From: Rotaria sp. Silwood1
Lineage: Eukaryota; Rotifera; Eurotatoria; Philodinida; Philodinidae
DNA length: 64,000 nt
Reading direction: 5' to 3'
Assembly: GCA_905250075.1 (NCBI GenBank)
Contig: CAJNOP010000003.1
Location: 7,102,262 to 7,166,261, forward strand
The translations under genes and the position numbers were made by a program. The notes beneath the pieces are model-generated. The model was not told the origin of the DNA. It saw only the letters and a program-made list of their open reading frames with translations, and did no database searches. Every line of letters starts with the position of its first letter. The first letter of the stretch is position 1. This document shows, in pieces, positions 53,101 through 64,000 of this stretch.

Positions 53101-54904
53101 AAGTTGCGTTTCGATGAACATAAACGTTTGCATGTTTTTTTAATATAAGTTGTGAGTTTTTTTTTCGGACCTCCAATACTGTTACACGTTACAGTTTCAT
53201 TTAAGTAATATTCAAAAACTCGTCTTATCTTATTTTTAACTTTCAGCTGAGGATCTTATAAAAAATGTTAAGTTTACCTTAGAACTCAAAAACGTTTTAT
53301 TGTCTATGGAAGACTTCTCGAATACAACACGACTGGATTTATTCATTCGAAATCTTTTGTCAACGTTGTCATATATTCTATGTCAATAGATGTCATTTAT
53401 TTTGAGTAGTAACGAAAGTCAATGGTGATCGCTGGTCAAAACCAAGCATTTGTTGTGTCAACAGGAAGGAAAAAAGGTCCTACTGTCTTTTATCACGTTT
53501 CAAACACTAGAGTATTGTTTTAACAAAATGAAAATACTAGTTGTATTATAAAAGGCTGAGTTACAGTCCGTCGCTGAGTACATTATCTTGATATTTTAGT
53601 AATAACTCGTTCTAAGTAGAAACTTGAAAAAATCAAATTTCACCATTTTGAGGTCGGTTGTTTTAGATACAACCAAAAATGAAAATATTTTGTTACAATC
53701 GAGAAAATTTCCGAAAACATGAACTTTTTTGTATGGCTCTAATGAAATAAATCTTTTTGGATGAGTACGCTACGACCGTGTCTTCTTGATTGCGGACGAA
53801 AATCAAACCAATTAGCATGCCGACAGTGTGGGTGAGGGCTGAAATTTTGTCCACAATTAAGAAGTAGCCATTAGTCGCAACTATCGAAAATGTAGTCCTG
53901 TTATCTTGTGAATATGATCAAATGATTTAGAGATTTATATAAAACAAGTTAATTTCCTATCTTCATTTCCACACGTACGATTTACATTAACTCTAGCAGA
54001 TTTTTGTCTATGAAAGTTTTAAAATAACACTATTTTATTCCGAATTGAATAAATTATAATTTGAACCGAAATGACCTATACTGATCAATGCTCATAGCCA
54101 AATGTTTTCGAGCTTTTTGCTATTTGGATTTATCGGTGCTTTTTTATATCTTTAGAATATATTCAAATAAATTATTGTGATAGTCTAAGTCGAGACAGAA
54201 GAATGTTAAAAAACTGGTTTTATCCCATGAACTCACAGTTCAAATATGTTTCATAATAAGAATTTTCAAATGTGCTGTATACAAGGTCAAAAGAAAAAAT
54301 ATTGAAAATTTCAACTGACAAAACATTCTCTTATGTTTGGTATAAGGGTTGTAAGTTCTAGTCTTCTGTTCCTCGACACTCATATCCGTACTCAGTCTGC
54401 AGACATAACTTTTTTTCTATATTTTTTCTTACTACGATAAATCTTTTCAAGCGATTATAATTATATTTTGAAATATTTTATGAGACATTTTTATCTAAAT
54501 TTTTCTTTCTTTGTCTCATTTAATGCGCTTTACTCAACTTTTTCTTTGTATGTATATGCATATGAAAAAAGAAATCAAAATATAATGTTTTTATCTTTAG
54601 AAATTCTTCTGAAGCTATGATGATTGCAAAATATATTTTATCTAAACTTGATTTTCAATCATTTTCATTGACTAATTCAATAAATTCCTCGTATCAAGAA
54701 CAAAATACTAAAATTATCAATCGTATTCAAACCGAATTAACATCGTATATAAATATATTAAAACAAGTTCCAACAATAATGCGTAAAATTGCTCCAACAT
54801 CAAAATCAGAATCATATCGATTATTAAAATTAGAAAATTTTCAATTATGTCAAAATGAATGTCATCTTACGGATCTATTATTAACATCATTAGTTATTGA
54901 TTAA
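47111..54904 (+). CDS. FANCB: Fanconi anaemia core complex subunit B-like protein
   Basis: FANCB is a scaffold of the B-L-100 ubiquitin-ligase module acting in interstrand crosslink repair. Proposed exons: 47111-47653, 48897-49412, 49494-49586, 51514-51618, 51675-51799, 51868-52181, 52243-52507 and 54601-54904, giving 754 residues (human 859). The second exon carries the best match to FANCB's propeller: SSRDHRIFTCRNGTICHEL, then YILIDDFNQIGWKQILFL and SFMLTDFSQIHSF, in the same order as in the human protein. The C-terminal exons match the family's final domain only loosely (PNVYIRV, FEHVLIHLV). The donors after exons 2 (GTCTGT) and 6 are uncertain. Introns of 1243, 1927 and 2093 bp are among the largest here. 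Proteins of this family diverge fast, so the call rests on a few blocks. Confidence 0.68.
49640..49965. repeat. Imperfect inverted and short tandem repeats inside a FANCB intron
   Basis: GAAATCAT-like words recur (for example 49728-49800), and TGATTTCT-like complements occur at 49657-49668 and 49907-49917. Together they suggest a degenerate foldback sequence. No target-site duplication could be identified. Confidence 0.3.
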
Positions 54905-54943
54905 GGGGAGAAAGACGGTTTTTTTTTTGTTCATTCATCATCC

Positions 54944-54949
54944 AATAAA
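54944..54949 (+). promoter_or_regulatory. Poly(A) signal of the FANCB-like gene
   Basis: AATAAA lies 40 bases after the stop codon. The convergent TTLL10-like stop lies 52 bases further on, so the two 3' UTRs nearly touch or overlap. Confidence 0.55.
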
Positions 54950-55001
54950 AAGTCTTTTTTTATGAATACAAAAAAAATTCATTAAGAAAAATAAAGTTTA
55001 A

Positions 55002-58000
55002 TTAATTCGAAGAACAAAGTTTTAGTGGAACAATATTTGTAATGGATATAATAACTGATTGATTATCTTGTTTTTCAATTTCATCGTGTTCATGTTCTTG
55101 AAGGATAATTTGATTCTTCGATATTTCATTTTGTTCTTGTTCATGAATAATAATTTGACTTTTGCATATTTTATCTTCTTGTCTAGTTGTTTCAGTAGAA
55201 ATAGGTAAAATACCATTTCGATGTATATATCGTTTTTTATCTACAATAATTGGTGTTAAATCAAGACGTTTTTTTCGTTGTATAGTAAATGAATTCGTTG
55301 TTAAAAGATTTCGTTTAACATTTGTTTTATTTATTTTAATAGGTGTTCGATTCATTGATGTTGATGTTGATAATGAAGGTTTTATTTTTAAATTAGTTAT
55401 ATCTGGTTTTTTTGATTTCATTAAACGTTCTAATACAATATCATCATCATGTTTTAATGGTTCAATTGTTTCATTTGTATCATCAGTTTTATTTATTATG
55501 TTTAAATTTACAGGTGTTGTACTGATGGTTGAAGAATTTTTAGGTGTATCATTAATATTTGATGAATGGAAAGGTATTATATCATCTATAGACGAACTAG
55601 AATCTTTTATATTCCTTAATGGAAGGATCATGTGACTATTAATATTAATATCGTTATCATTTTTATTTGTTGATGTTCGATTTGTATGAGCATTTGGTAA
55701 TATTCGATGAAAATATGTTCGTGATGAAACTTCTTTGGTGACATATCGAATTGATAGACGATCCGTAAATAATTGATTATCATCACGTAAAAGTCTATCA
55801 CTATCATCATCTTCATTATATATAAGTTGATAGTCTTTTAAACATTCTATTGGTAATAATGATTGATTATTTTTATATTTTTCAAAACATTCAAAAACAA
55901 TATTAAGAGTTTCTTCGAATAAAGGTTTTGTTGTTGTATTCAATCGAGGATTGCCCCATCTTTAAATAATAATTTTATAGACAAGAAAAAAATAAATAAA
56001 TGAATTATATTTTAATAAATATGAACTTACCCAACACCAGGATTATCATTTATTTCTAATAGCCATATACGAAAATTTTCATCAAGTAAAAAATCACAAC
56101 CAAAAAAACCAAATTGTCCAGCTTCACGAGCTAATTTATCTTTACTTGCACGTACTACATGACGAATTATTGTTTGCATACGTTCCTATTTTAAAACGTA
56201 GATTACTTATATATTTTATTACTTTCTATTGTTTCTATAAGAAATTGAAAAAAAGTAAATGTTAAATAAATTTGATGTTAAAATTCCTGCAAACTTGAGT
56301 CTTATAAGTAACTGACAATTATTACAGACTTCGAGAATAAATCCTATAAACAATACTTAAGAAGAAAATTTTCCTGCTTTCATGACTTCAATTTTTATCC
56401 ATACGTAAATTACACTAAAAGAGATTCATGGTTCTGTTCTTCAAAAATATAGCGATTTCATCCGAATCAGGACCAATACAGAGTACTATTTTTAAGATAG
56501 TATTAAAGACATGGTTCAGATTTTTAACTTGATTTACAATATTACTTTGATTGTAGTGTCTTGCAACCAGTGCGTGTATCCGGCATGATCTAAAATATAG
56601 ATCTGAATACAAATTCGTCGAGACCATTCTGGTTCAGATTATGATCTCATATCCAAGCCCTGGCTGGAAATTCATGAGATCTTGATATTTTAAAATATTT
56701 TAGCTTTTTCAAACCGCTAATTTATGTAAAAGCGTAGGAGTTAAAACCTGAGCAAATTTATTATACTTAAGAACAGATTCACAGAGGTGAAAAGAGATAT
56801 TGTTTTACTAAAATAATTCGCTTTTGATGAGAATACATCTATAGATAATGATGAACTATATGACAAAATAACTGAATACATGAAGAGGAAAATGCATTAT
56901 CAGAAAAGTGAACATGGGTTATTATGATAGAACAAGCATTCATATATGTATCCACAATGATGACATTGAGCAACAATACTGCCTTTCATTTCAATGACAG
57001 CATTGGCAACCAACAAATGTTTACTTAGCAAAATTCATACGATTTTAGAAGCAGAAAGACACCAAGTGAATCTTGAATCACTTGCTTTTCTGTGGAATTT
57101 GAGACGATCTCGTTTTCTTTTTTGTTGTATATAGGAGAAACAAAATAGTATGCTTCTCATATAAAATAGAAGTCTAAAAACCGTACTTTGGCTTTGAAAA
57201 TATCTGCTTGGTATTGATTAACTCCGTTTCAAATGTTTAAAAAAAGTACCGGTCAGTGTCCGGTGATGAAAAGTCATACTGATGCAAAACACTATTTGAT
57301 AGTTTTGGTAATATTTTAAAGCTTTTAGGTAAAATAAAATCTCATTCGTCGAGGTGTTTTAATAGTGAATTAAATCGATTTCTTTTTTTAGATGTCTATG
57401 AACTGTAAAGGTTTTATCGTAAATATTATATCTTGACAAGCTATCAACTGAAACCTTGCAAAATTTAAATATGAAGCACAACAAAGCTATTTTGATTACA
57501 AATAGCAAAGTATTAACAGTATGACATTTGGTCTATGAGTTCCTGTACATGTTAAATGTGTTTTGCACAATAAGCAGATGTCAGTTATAATATTTAATGA
57601 TATTCATGAAGTCGATCAAATAATATTTATTTAGAAGCTTATTCCTATCATAAGAAATACAAAATGTTTGACGGTACTTGAAAGAGGAAGGTGAGAGACT
57701 CAATGTTTGTTCATAACGATAAAATAAATATTTTTTAAGAATTCTGTTTCATAAAGGAGCTAATAATGTTCTATTTAGAGCTTTCTATATGTTTCAACAG
57801 TCATCAAGTCATTATTCCACTAAAATTGGACATTTTAATCTTAGTAAAGCAACCATACCCTGAAGAATGAAGACCTATACATTCTTATTATTGTATATTT
57901 TTTGTAGTTTCATTCAAGTCTTTCTATAATTAAAAGATGAATTAAAAAGTAAAACCATAGCTTTCAATATTTCTTCGTTTGTAAATGAGCTTTTTTTCCT

Positions 58001-60602
58001 CCCGTCTTATCCTACTTTTAAATGTCCTGGACCAGGTAAACGAACTAGAAACCGATTAATGAATCTCACGACTGAATATTCTTATTCATTCTTTCAATTT
58101 GTGGAGTCTAATGATCATGTTTCAATTAGCAACTACGCTTTATGTTTTTCTTAACTGATTTTTTTTGTTTCTTTTTCTCTGAAAAAACACTGTTGCAGAT
58201 AATACCGCTGAAAGTTTCCATGCAAGAGTTTCTTCTTTCATTTTTTTGCTTTATTCAAGAGCATCGCGTGATAACTATCAAAAGTAGTAGCTTTTTAACG
58301 AAACATTTTAAAATCCGTTTAATAATTGATATGTTTTTTTTCTTAATTATAACGGTCTTTATGTTTTCCTTTTGATTTAATTCAGAGTTAAAGTGCCATA
58401 AGATCAAATGTCTACCAGCTTGATCTTAGAAAATGTTTAAAACATTTTTTTAGATAAAAGATATATCTGTTTTTTTTTGTAGACATGATATACAATACAT
58501 TTAAGAAGTTATATATATATAAAAGGTAAGTGAGTTTTTCTGCAATATCTTTTCTTATATGTCAAAAACTTGACCTTTTTTTTTTCAATACATATGAAAG
58601 AATATTGAACAAGTTTATCTAAAATATTGACTTACTTGCATAACAGTCATCACCCAATCTTGACACATTTTCGGATGAAATGGTCGAAAACAACGGTTAA
58701 AATAATGACTAAAAATATATAGGTTTTTGTGCTTAGTTTCTGATGAACATAAGTTTTTACTTTAATTGACTCATTGTCATTCCAGTTGCTTCTTGTGAAA
58801 AAGCGTAACGATAATGATTTTCTTGCACAGACTACAATTAACAAAAACAACAGTATCTAATACAAGTAAAATAGAATATTTAAAAATAAATTTTTACCAA
58901 ATTTGTTAAATGTGTTGCACGATCGAAATCGAATTCTCGATAAAGATTAAGGGATAAACGTACAACAGATGCATTATGATTATAAAAAACAAGTAAAGGT
59001 TTTGTCCATGCGACAAGCCAATGTACACGTATGTCGAATTTTCGACCTTTTATAAGTAATGGTCGTGATATGTATCTATATCAATTATAATTACAAACAA
59101 AACTAGATCATGTTTTATTATTTATTCATACGCTACTCTTGCATTAAATAACCAGGTAATCTTGGGTGAAGTTGAAGACGATTACTATTACCAAGTTTAA
59201 ACTTGAATATTGTATTTAAATCACTATTTACTGATATAACATAGATTCCTCGTCCGGCATAATTATAACGTGGTTTACATATCCATGTTCGATTTTGTTC
59301 TAGAATATTAATAAAATAGAAATATAAGATTGAATCAGATAATAATCTTAAATATCAGAGAATAGATTAATTGATTTTCATATAAGAAAATGTTCGATTC
59401 ATTCGTTTTAGATATGTAACAGTTTTGATCCAACTAGTTACCCTCTTGTCTAAATACTACTCCGGCTGAATACCAGGCAAAAGAGTGACTTGTCGAATGA
59501 GCCATCATTCCGACTAGATCTGGGATATATCTAATTTATTTCCTTATATATTATATTGAAGCATATGATTTGTCAATTTTCGCAGTTTTTAGTTCATATA
59601 ACAGAGTTTAAAAAGGTTAAAGTAGATGAAATCAAGGTAATCATTGACACATTAAGTTTCTAGAGTGTGTTTTGATAAAAAATTTTTAATGAAAAAAGAA
59701 ATAAAAGAGAAAAAAAGAATTATTTCTATATATATTTTTTTTCATGTTTATGGAAATTTTCAAATTTTTCGATAGAATTTTTTATATTCGATCAAACTAT
59801 CATAAAACAAGGGAATAACGAACGTTTAATAAACATTATTTGATTAGTGTCTCTTGAACATAAAACAATCAAACACAAAAATAAACATGAAACCCATGCT
59901 AAAAGTACATAGAATGAAAGTAGAACATACTCTAAAGTTTTTTTCTACTTAATATATTAAATAGGGGGTGAATTTGTTAACAAAATTAGTTGCATAAAAA
60001 AAAGCTACGCTCGATGTCTATTTGATTATTTTATAAAGAAACACCTACTTTTAAAAGAACGTAAAAATTCTGCCACTTCGCTTTCATCATCAAGAACAAA
60101 AGTCATTGGAAGGAAAGTTTGGATATGATTTCCATCTAAAGTACGTCTATGACATAAATAATCTCTTATTGTATACCATAAATTGATTTTGTCAGCAAAT
60201 GCTAATTGACCAGGTATATTATTAATTAGTTGCTTTCCTTCTTGAAATCGATTCCAATCAACTTGATGTGCTAGACACCATTTTATAGTAAAATTAGTTA
60301 CATTATGATCCTTTGTTCTAGACCAACCACGTTCTTCAAGTATTTCAGTAATTCTTTATTGAAAAAGAATAAGAAAGTTTTTAAGATAAAAAAAAAAAGT
60401 TGAAATATTTCTCTTACACACGAGCTTTATCAGTACCAGCAAAAAATATTAAACCTTCAGTACTTTCTGTTCGACTTAATTCTCCTAATTGGAAAGTTTT
60501 TTTTAAAATGGCATCTTCATATTGTTCTTCATCTGTTTTCTTTTCGCCACTATTTGGACCATTACCCATGATTGTTGAATTTTCATTATAAAATTTTAAC
60601 AT
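55002..60602 (-). CDS. TTLL10: Tubulin tyrosine ligase-like protein (TTLL10-like)
   Basis: ATP-grasp amino-acid ligase that modifies tubulin or other proteins; TTLL10 relatives elongate polyglycine chains. Exons 60602-60418, 60353-60049, 59299-59137, 59075-58898, 58831-58761, 58708-58636, 56185-56031 and 55959-55002 give 695 residues, exactly in phase. The N-terminal region has LIFFAGTDKARVITEILEER, then IKWCLAHQVDWNRFQEGKQL. The ligase core has TWICKPRYNYAGRGIYVI, ISRPLLIKGRKFDIRVHWLV (ATP-grasp) and FFGCDFLLDENFRIWLLEIN followed by DNPGVG (metal/ATP site). The KWC...REG-like block favours TTLL10 over other TTLLs. The last about 315 residues form a Ser/Thr/Asn/Ile-rich, low-complexity tail without a domain. 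A 2450-bp intron precedes the exon at 56185. Confidence 0.88.
56186..58635. other. Large intron of the TTLL10-like gene
   Basis: 2450 bp between in-phase exons, about forty times the typical intron here. No transposase, reverse transcriptase or RNA gene was seen. It is too AT-rich to define repeats by eye. Confidence 0.5.
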
Positions 60603-63600
60603 TTCGATGTTGTCATAGTAATGGAAATTTGACCATAAACAAGTTTATTCTTTTCTCTAGGTTTTGATTAAATTTAAAAAAAAAATATTTGAGTTTGTGA
60701 TGGCAGCCAACTGTCATTCACCTAAACTCGAGTACTGTGCATTGTGTTTTTAATTTATATATGTAGATGTATAAATTTCAAGTGTTGTTATTGAATGTAA
60801 ATCATTTCGAAACAGTTCTTTTTTTTTCTCCATTATTGCTTCAGGTGCGACAAAGATAAGAAAAAAGGAGCAAAAAAAAACAGAATTGTAAATTTGCTCG
60901 TTACTTCTTTAGCTTAGCACGTCAGTTTCTTTTCTCTTTTATTTTTCCCTGCTTACAAAGTGTATGTGTGTATACTTGTTTTATTCCGTTTTCATTTGTA
61001 TTCGACACAATAGTAAATGAATGTGTCGATCATTTGTATATAAATAAAAAAAAGAAATAAAGAAACATAATCAATTAATATTATTACGATAAGAATATAT
61101 AATTTGTGTTTGATTACAAAAATATGTACGTGATTGATAATACAAAATGAATGAATAAAAACACACGACAAGAACTGCATGGAATAAGCTGTAAAGACAT
61201 CGAGTGAATACTTCACTCTTATTAGAGCTTGAATAAAAACATAGAATAATTATGAAGAAAATCAACCTACTCATGAACTTATGAGGACTGTGTCAAAAGA
61301 ACGGTCACCACTTTGGAAAACTTCCGACACTCTTGACAGCAAAGCCAAGTAAATAGTGACTCGTACTATTTCTGATGAGCTTTGAAACCGTTTTCTGCGT
61401 CTGATTGCTCTGTTCTTCGTTCGGTGATCTGCTTCTATTCGTCATCAATATCTTAGACACGACAATGGCTTGATTATCTTTTGTTATTTTTTAAATGATT
61501 TTCGAATATTATTGAGAGGTTTATATTGAAAAGAATGATTTTTTCGATCTATTTGATTGTTGTGCTGGAAAATTTTGTAGTTGCGCATAATCATAAATAA
61601 TATGGTCTTAAAAAAGCTAGTGAAGAACTTTTGCGCTTTAATATAATATTATCAAAAGAAAGAATTGCCGTTAAGATCATAGTGGTCTTGTACCAATAAT
61701 ATTAATCAAGTGTTATTTTCTTTTTCAAAGAATATTTATTGATCTCATGAGAAAATGTTTAATATTTAATCATTCTTTTCCTTTGACACTTTTCTACAGA
61801 AACATAGTTATAGTAACTATGTTTGAACTTATTATTCGTGACAAAGAATATGTTAGAATCTTATTACTATTATATTTTGTAGTTGAAAAATTATTCTAAG
61901 CATTTCAAAAATAATATATGTTATCATATTATAATTTTGTCAAGTACGGTTCTTTTTTTCTATTGGATTATACGAGTAATGATTAGATTTTTTTGACATT
62001 CAAACTTTTCCAGAAAACAAAAGAAAAACTAACATAACAAGGTCAGTATGGTATTATAAATAAAAGCTTGTAACATGAATCACTTATAATTTATTTTGAT
62101 TCAAACTCTTATATAATTATAATACCTTGAATTACTTAGCATAAGAATATCGTATAATAAAAGACTCTTGTGCTATGCAGACACATTAATTATTGTAGTT
62201 AGTAGAATAAAAGATAATGACATAAATATACACAGATATAAACTTTGTTCCTCAAAAAATTAATCGTAAGTTAATACTCATTTTTTTATTTACTATTTAT
62301 TTATTATTTCAATAAAAGTATCATACAATGATTTATTAGTAAAAATAATATCTCAAACATCCTTTTATATTTGTTAGATTTGCAAACTAATATATCTTAA
62401 TATCGCTATATTTTATCGAAATTTTGAAAGTTATCGAACATTGTATGTCTCATGAGTATCTTGAATTTCCCAAAATATCGTGCACAGTGTTCCAATTGCA
62501 TGCGTTCCATTAAAAAAGAACTTATAAAAAGAAGTTTATTTCCCAAAAGCGTTTATTCTAGTCACTATTATTTTTAACAGTCAATGTCGTCAAGACTTTC
62601 GTGAGCTACTATAATTCTATAGTTCTATAAATTCATGAAAAGTAAGTGTTAATAAATCAAATAAAATCTTCAAAGCTTCTTTCATTTCTTATACTAAATA
62701 ATCAATAAAACATCAGAGCAACAGAACTATTTCTGTTTTTCTTCGTGGAATTAGAAGATATTCACACATAAATAGAAAAACGCGCATCATTATCTTCTAA
62801 GAGCTCATAATACTCATGCACTATTATTACGTATATATGCAAATATTGACACATTAATAAATGTCTTTATTGCACTCCTACGTTTCTTTTTATTTGTAGA
62901 GAAAAGAAAATGGAAGATATCTATGCAATAATTATAGGATGTCATTGCGCAGAACGTTAACAGATGCAACATTATGAATATCCATTCTTTTCTGTCTATC
63001 AGCAGTAAAACTTCAACACCTGGAAAGGTTGTCCATAGTTTAATTTTTAAAGGTTAAAACTTTCTTTTTTTTTTAAGAAGCTTTCTACAAAGAGGAAATA
63101 TTAGTCATTAGTAAAAAATTTTGTACAAACGTACCTGATTTTTGATAAAAAAATATTTTCATTCCTTTAAAGTGTGCCCAATCTTTCACTCTTACAGATG
63201 ATTATTATTATTCTAAATTCAACTTACCTAAATCATTCTTTCTCTGAAATATCAAAATGAACTTGTAAAAAAACTTTCTGTGATAAATATTACTAAATTG
63301 TTGTACTTTTTAAAGGAGTATTTAAGAAAATTTTGAATTACAAATGTAATATTCATGTGTAACGTGAAATTAATAGTGTTGATAGAAAGAGAACAGCAAG
63401 TTGCATTTAGTTAATATTAAAACTACCATATATTATGGTTTTCCACAAATTTAATAATGTAGTATGTCATTTATGGATTTTCAAAACAATGCTAGAATCG
63501 TACTTGAAATACATAACACCCGAAGTTCAACAGAGAAAGCTCAATACATATTGCACTTACAGCCAATTAGTTCGGGTCGAATGCACTAATATGCTAGACA

Positions 63601-64000
63601 CACCACTTCAATTTTATTGCACTCAACATAATTTCGGTGGCATTCTCCATACGAAGATGAATTTATCATAGTATTGAGATCATCAATTGAATAGTATGTA
63701 ATTGAATTTTTCGGAAAACCATCATCTATGATAATCTTTATAGCTATTAAGTGCAATGTCATGTTCTCTTTCTATCGATACTATCAGTTTCGCTTTGCAT
63801 ATTAACTCTATATTAAGAATTCAAAATTTTCTTCAACATTCCTCGAAAGTTACAAGAGTTCAGTAATATTTATGAAAGAAAGTTCTTTACGCCTTCATTT
63901 TGACTTTTTATGTAGTTATTATAATATTCATCATCGATTTTCTTAATTTAAAATGAATCTTGATTATTAATAATTTATCTTTTTTTTTGAAATATTTTAA
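60603..64000. other. 3.4-kb terminal region without a supportable gene
   Basis: Begins with the TTLL10-like promoter. The remaining sequence is AT-rich, with short frames of 60-80 codons that lack family signatures, such as 63435-63671 on the plus strand. I see no tRNA, rRNA or terminal repeat. Confidence 0.4.

Noticed and set aside
55162-55635. Plus-strand frame of 157 codons antisense to the TTLL10-like tail
   Set aside because: Mirror of a low-complexity coding exon; Val/Phe/Ile-rich with no signature.

Overview
This is nuclear DNA from an AT-rich, intron-containing animal. Genes have canonical GT-AG introns, many of only 50-80 bp beside a few of 0.7-2.5 kb. Metazoan-specific families are present: an R7-type RGS protein, Ena/VASP, paired-like homeobox genes, MANF, a FANCB-like protein and a TTLL ligase. 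A GH130-type glycoside enzyme, mostly a bacterial family, and splice acceptors directly in front of many start codons (compatible with spliced-leader trans-splicing) make me favour a rotifer, probably bdelloid. That assignment is inference.

Layout. A Rap GTPase-activating protein (+, about 0.6-5.6 kb) is followed by a roughly 4 kb gene-poor stretch holding a 444-bp Tc1/mariner-type miniature element. A minus-strand block (9.6-19.8 kb) has two tandem DPY30 genes, a four-membrane-span protein with a PPxY tail, an R7-family RGS protein in 12 exons, and Ena/VASP with a possible alternative first exon. A plus-strand block (21-38.8 kb) has nuclear poly(A) polymerase, the cyclophilin-RRM protein PPIL4, MANF, mitochondrial ribosomal protein L42, and two tandem paired-like homeobox genes. 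Then come GH130 and MCFD2 on minus. A tight plus-strand row follows: LCLAT1, ubiquitin-like/eS31 fusion (RPS27A), SNRPF and a FANCB-like gene, with gaps of 173-213 bp. A TTLL10-like ligase on minus converges on FANCB with 97 bp between the stop codons. The last 3.4 kb show no convincing gene.

Most exon models were built by hand. The coding exons of each complete model sum to a multiple of three and join in phase at GT-AG junctions, the strongest internal check available here. Weak points are two FANCB junctions, the first exon of the second homeobox gene, and the alternative 5' exons of the RapGAP and Ena genes.

The most interesting points are: an eS31 precursor whose ubiquitin moiety has lost six of seven lysines plus R72, R74 and I44; a MANF whose C-terminal CXXC is absent; a row of closely spaced genes with acceptors in front of their start codons (candidate operon); the tandem homeobox pair; a FANCB-like Fanconi core subunit; a secreted GH130 enzyme as candidate horizontal transfer; and the intact-ended Tc1/mariner miniature element. 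I found no previously undescribed multi-gene system.
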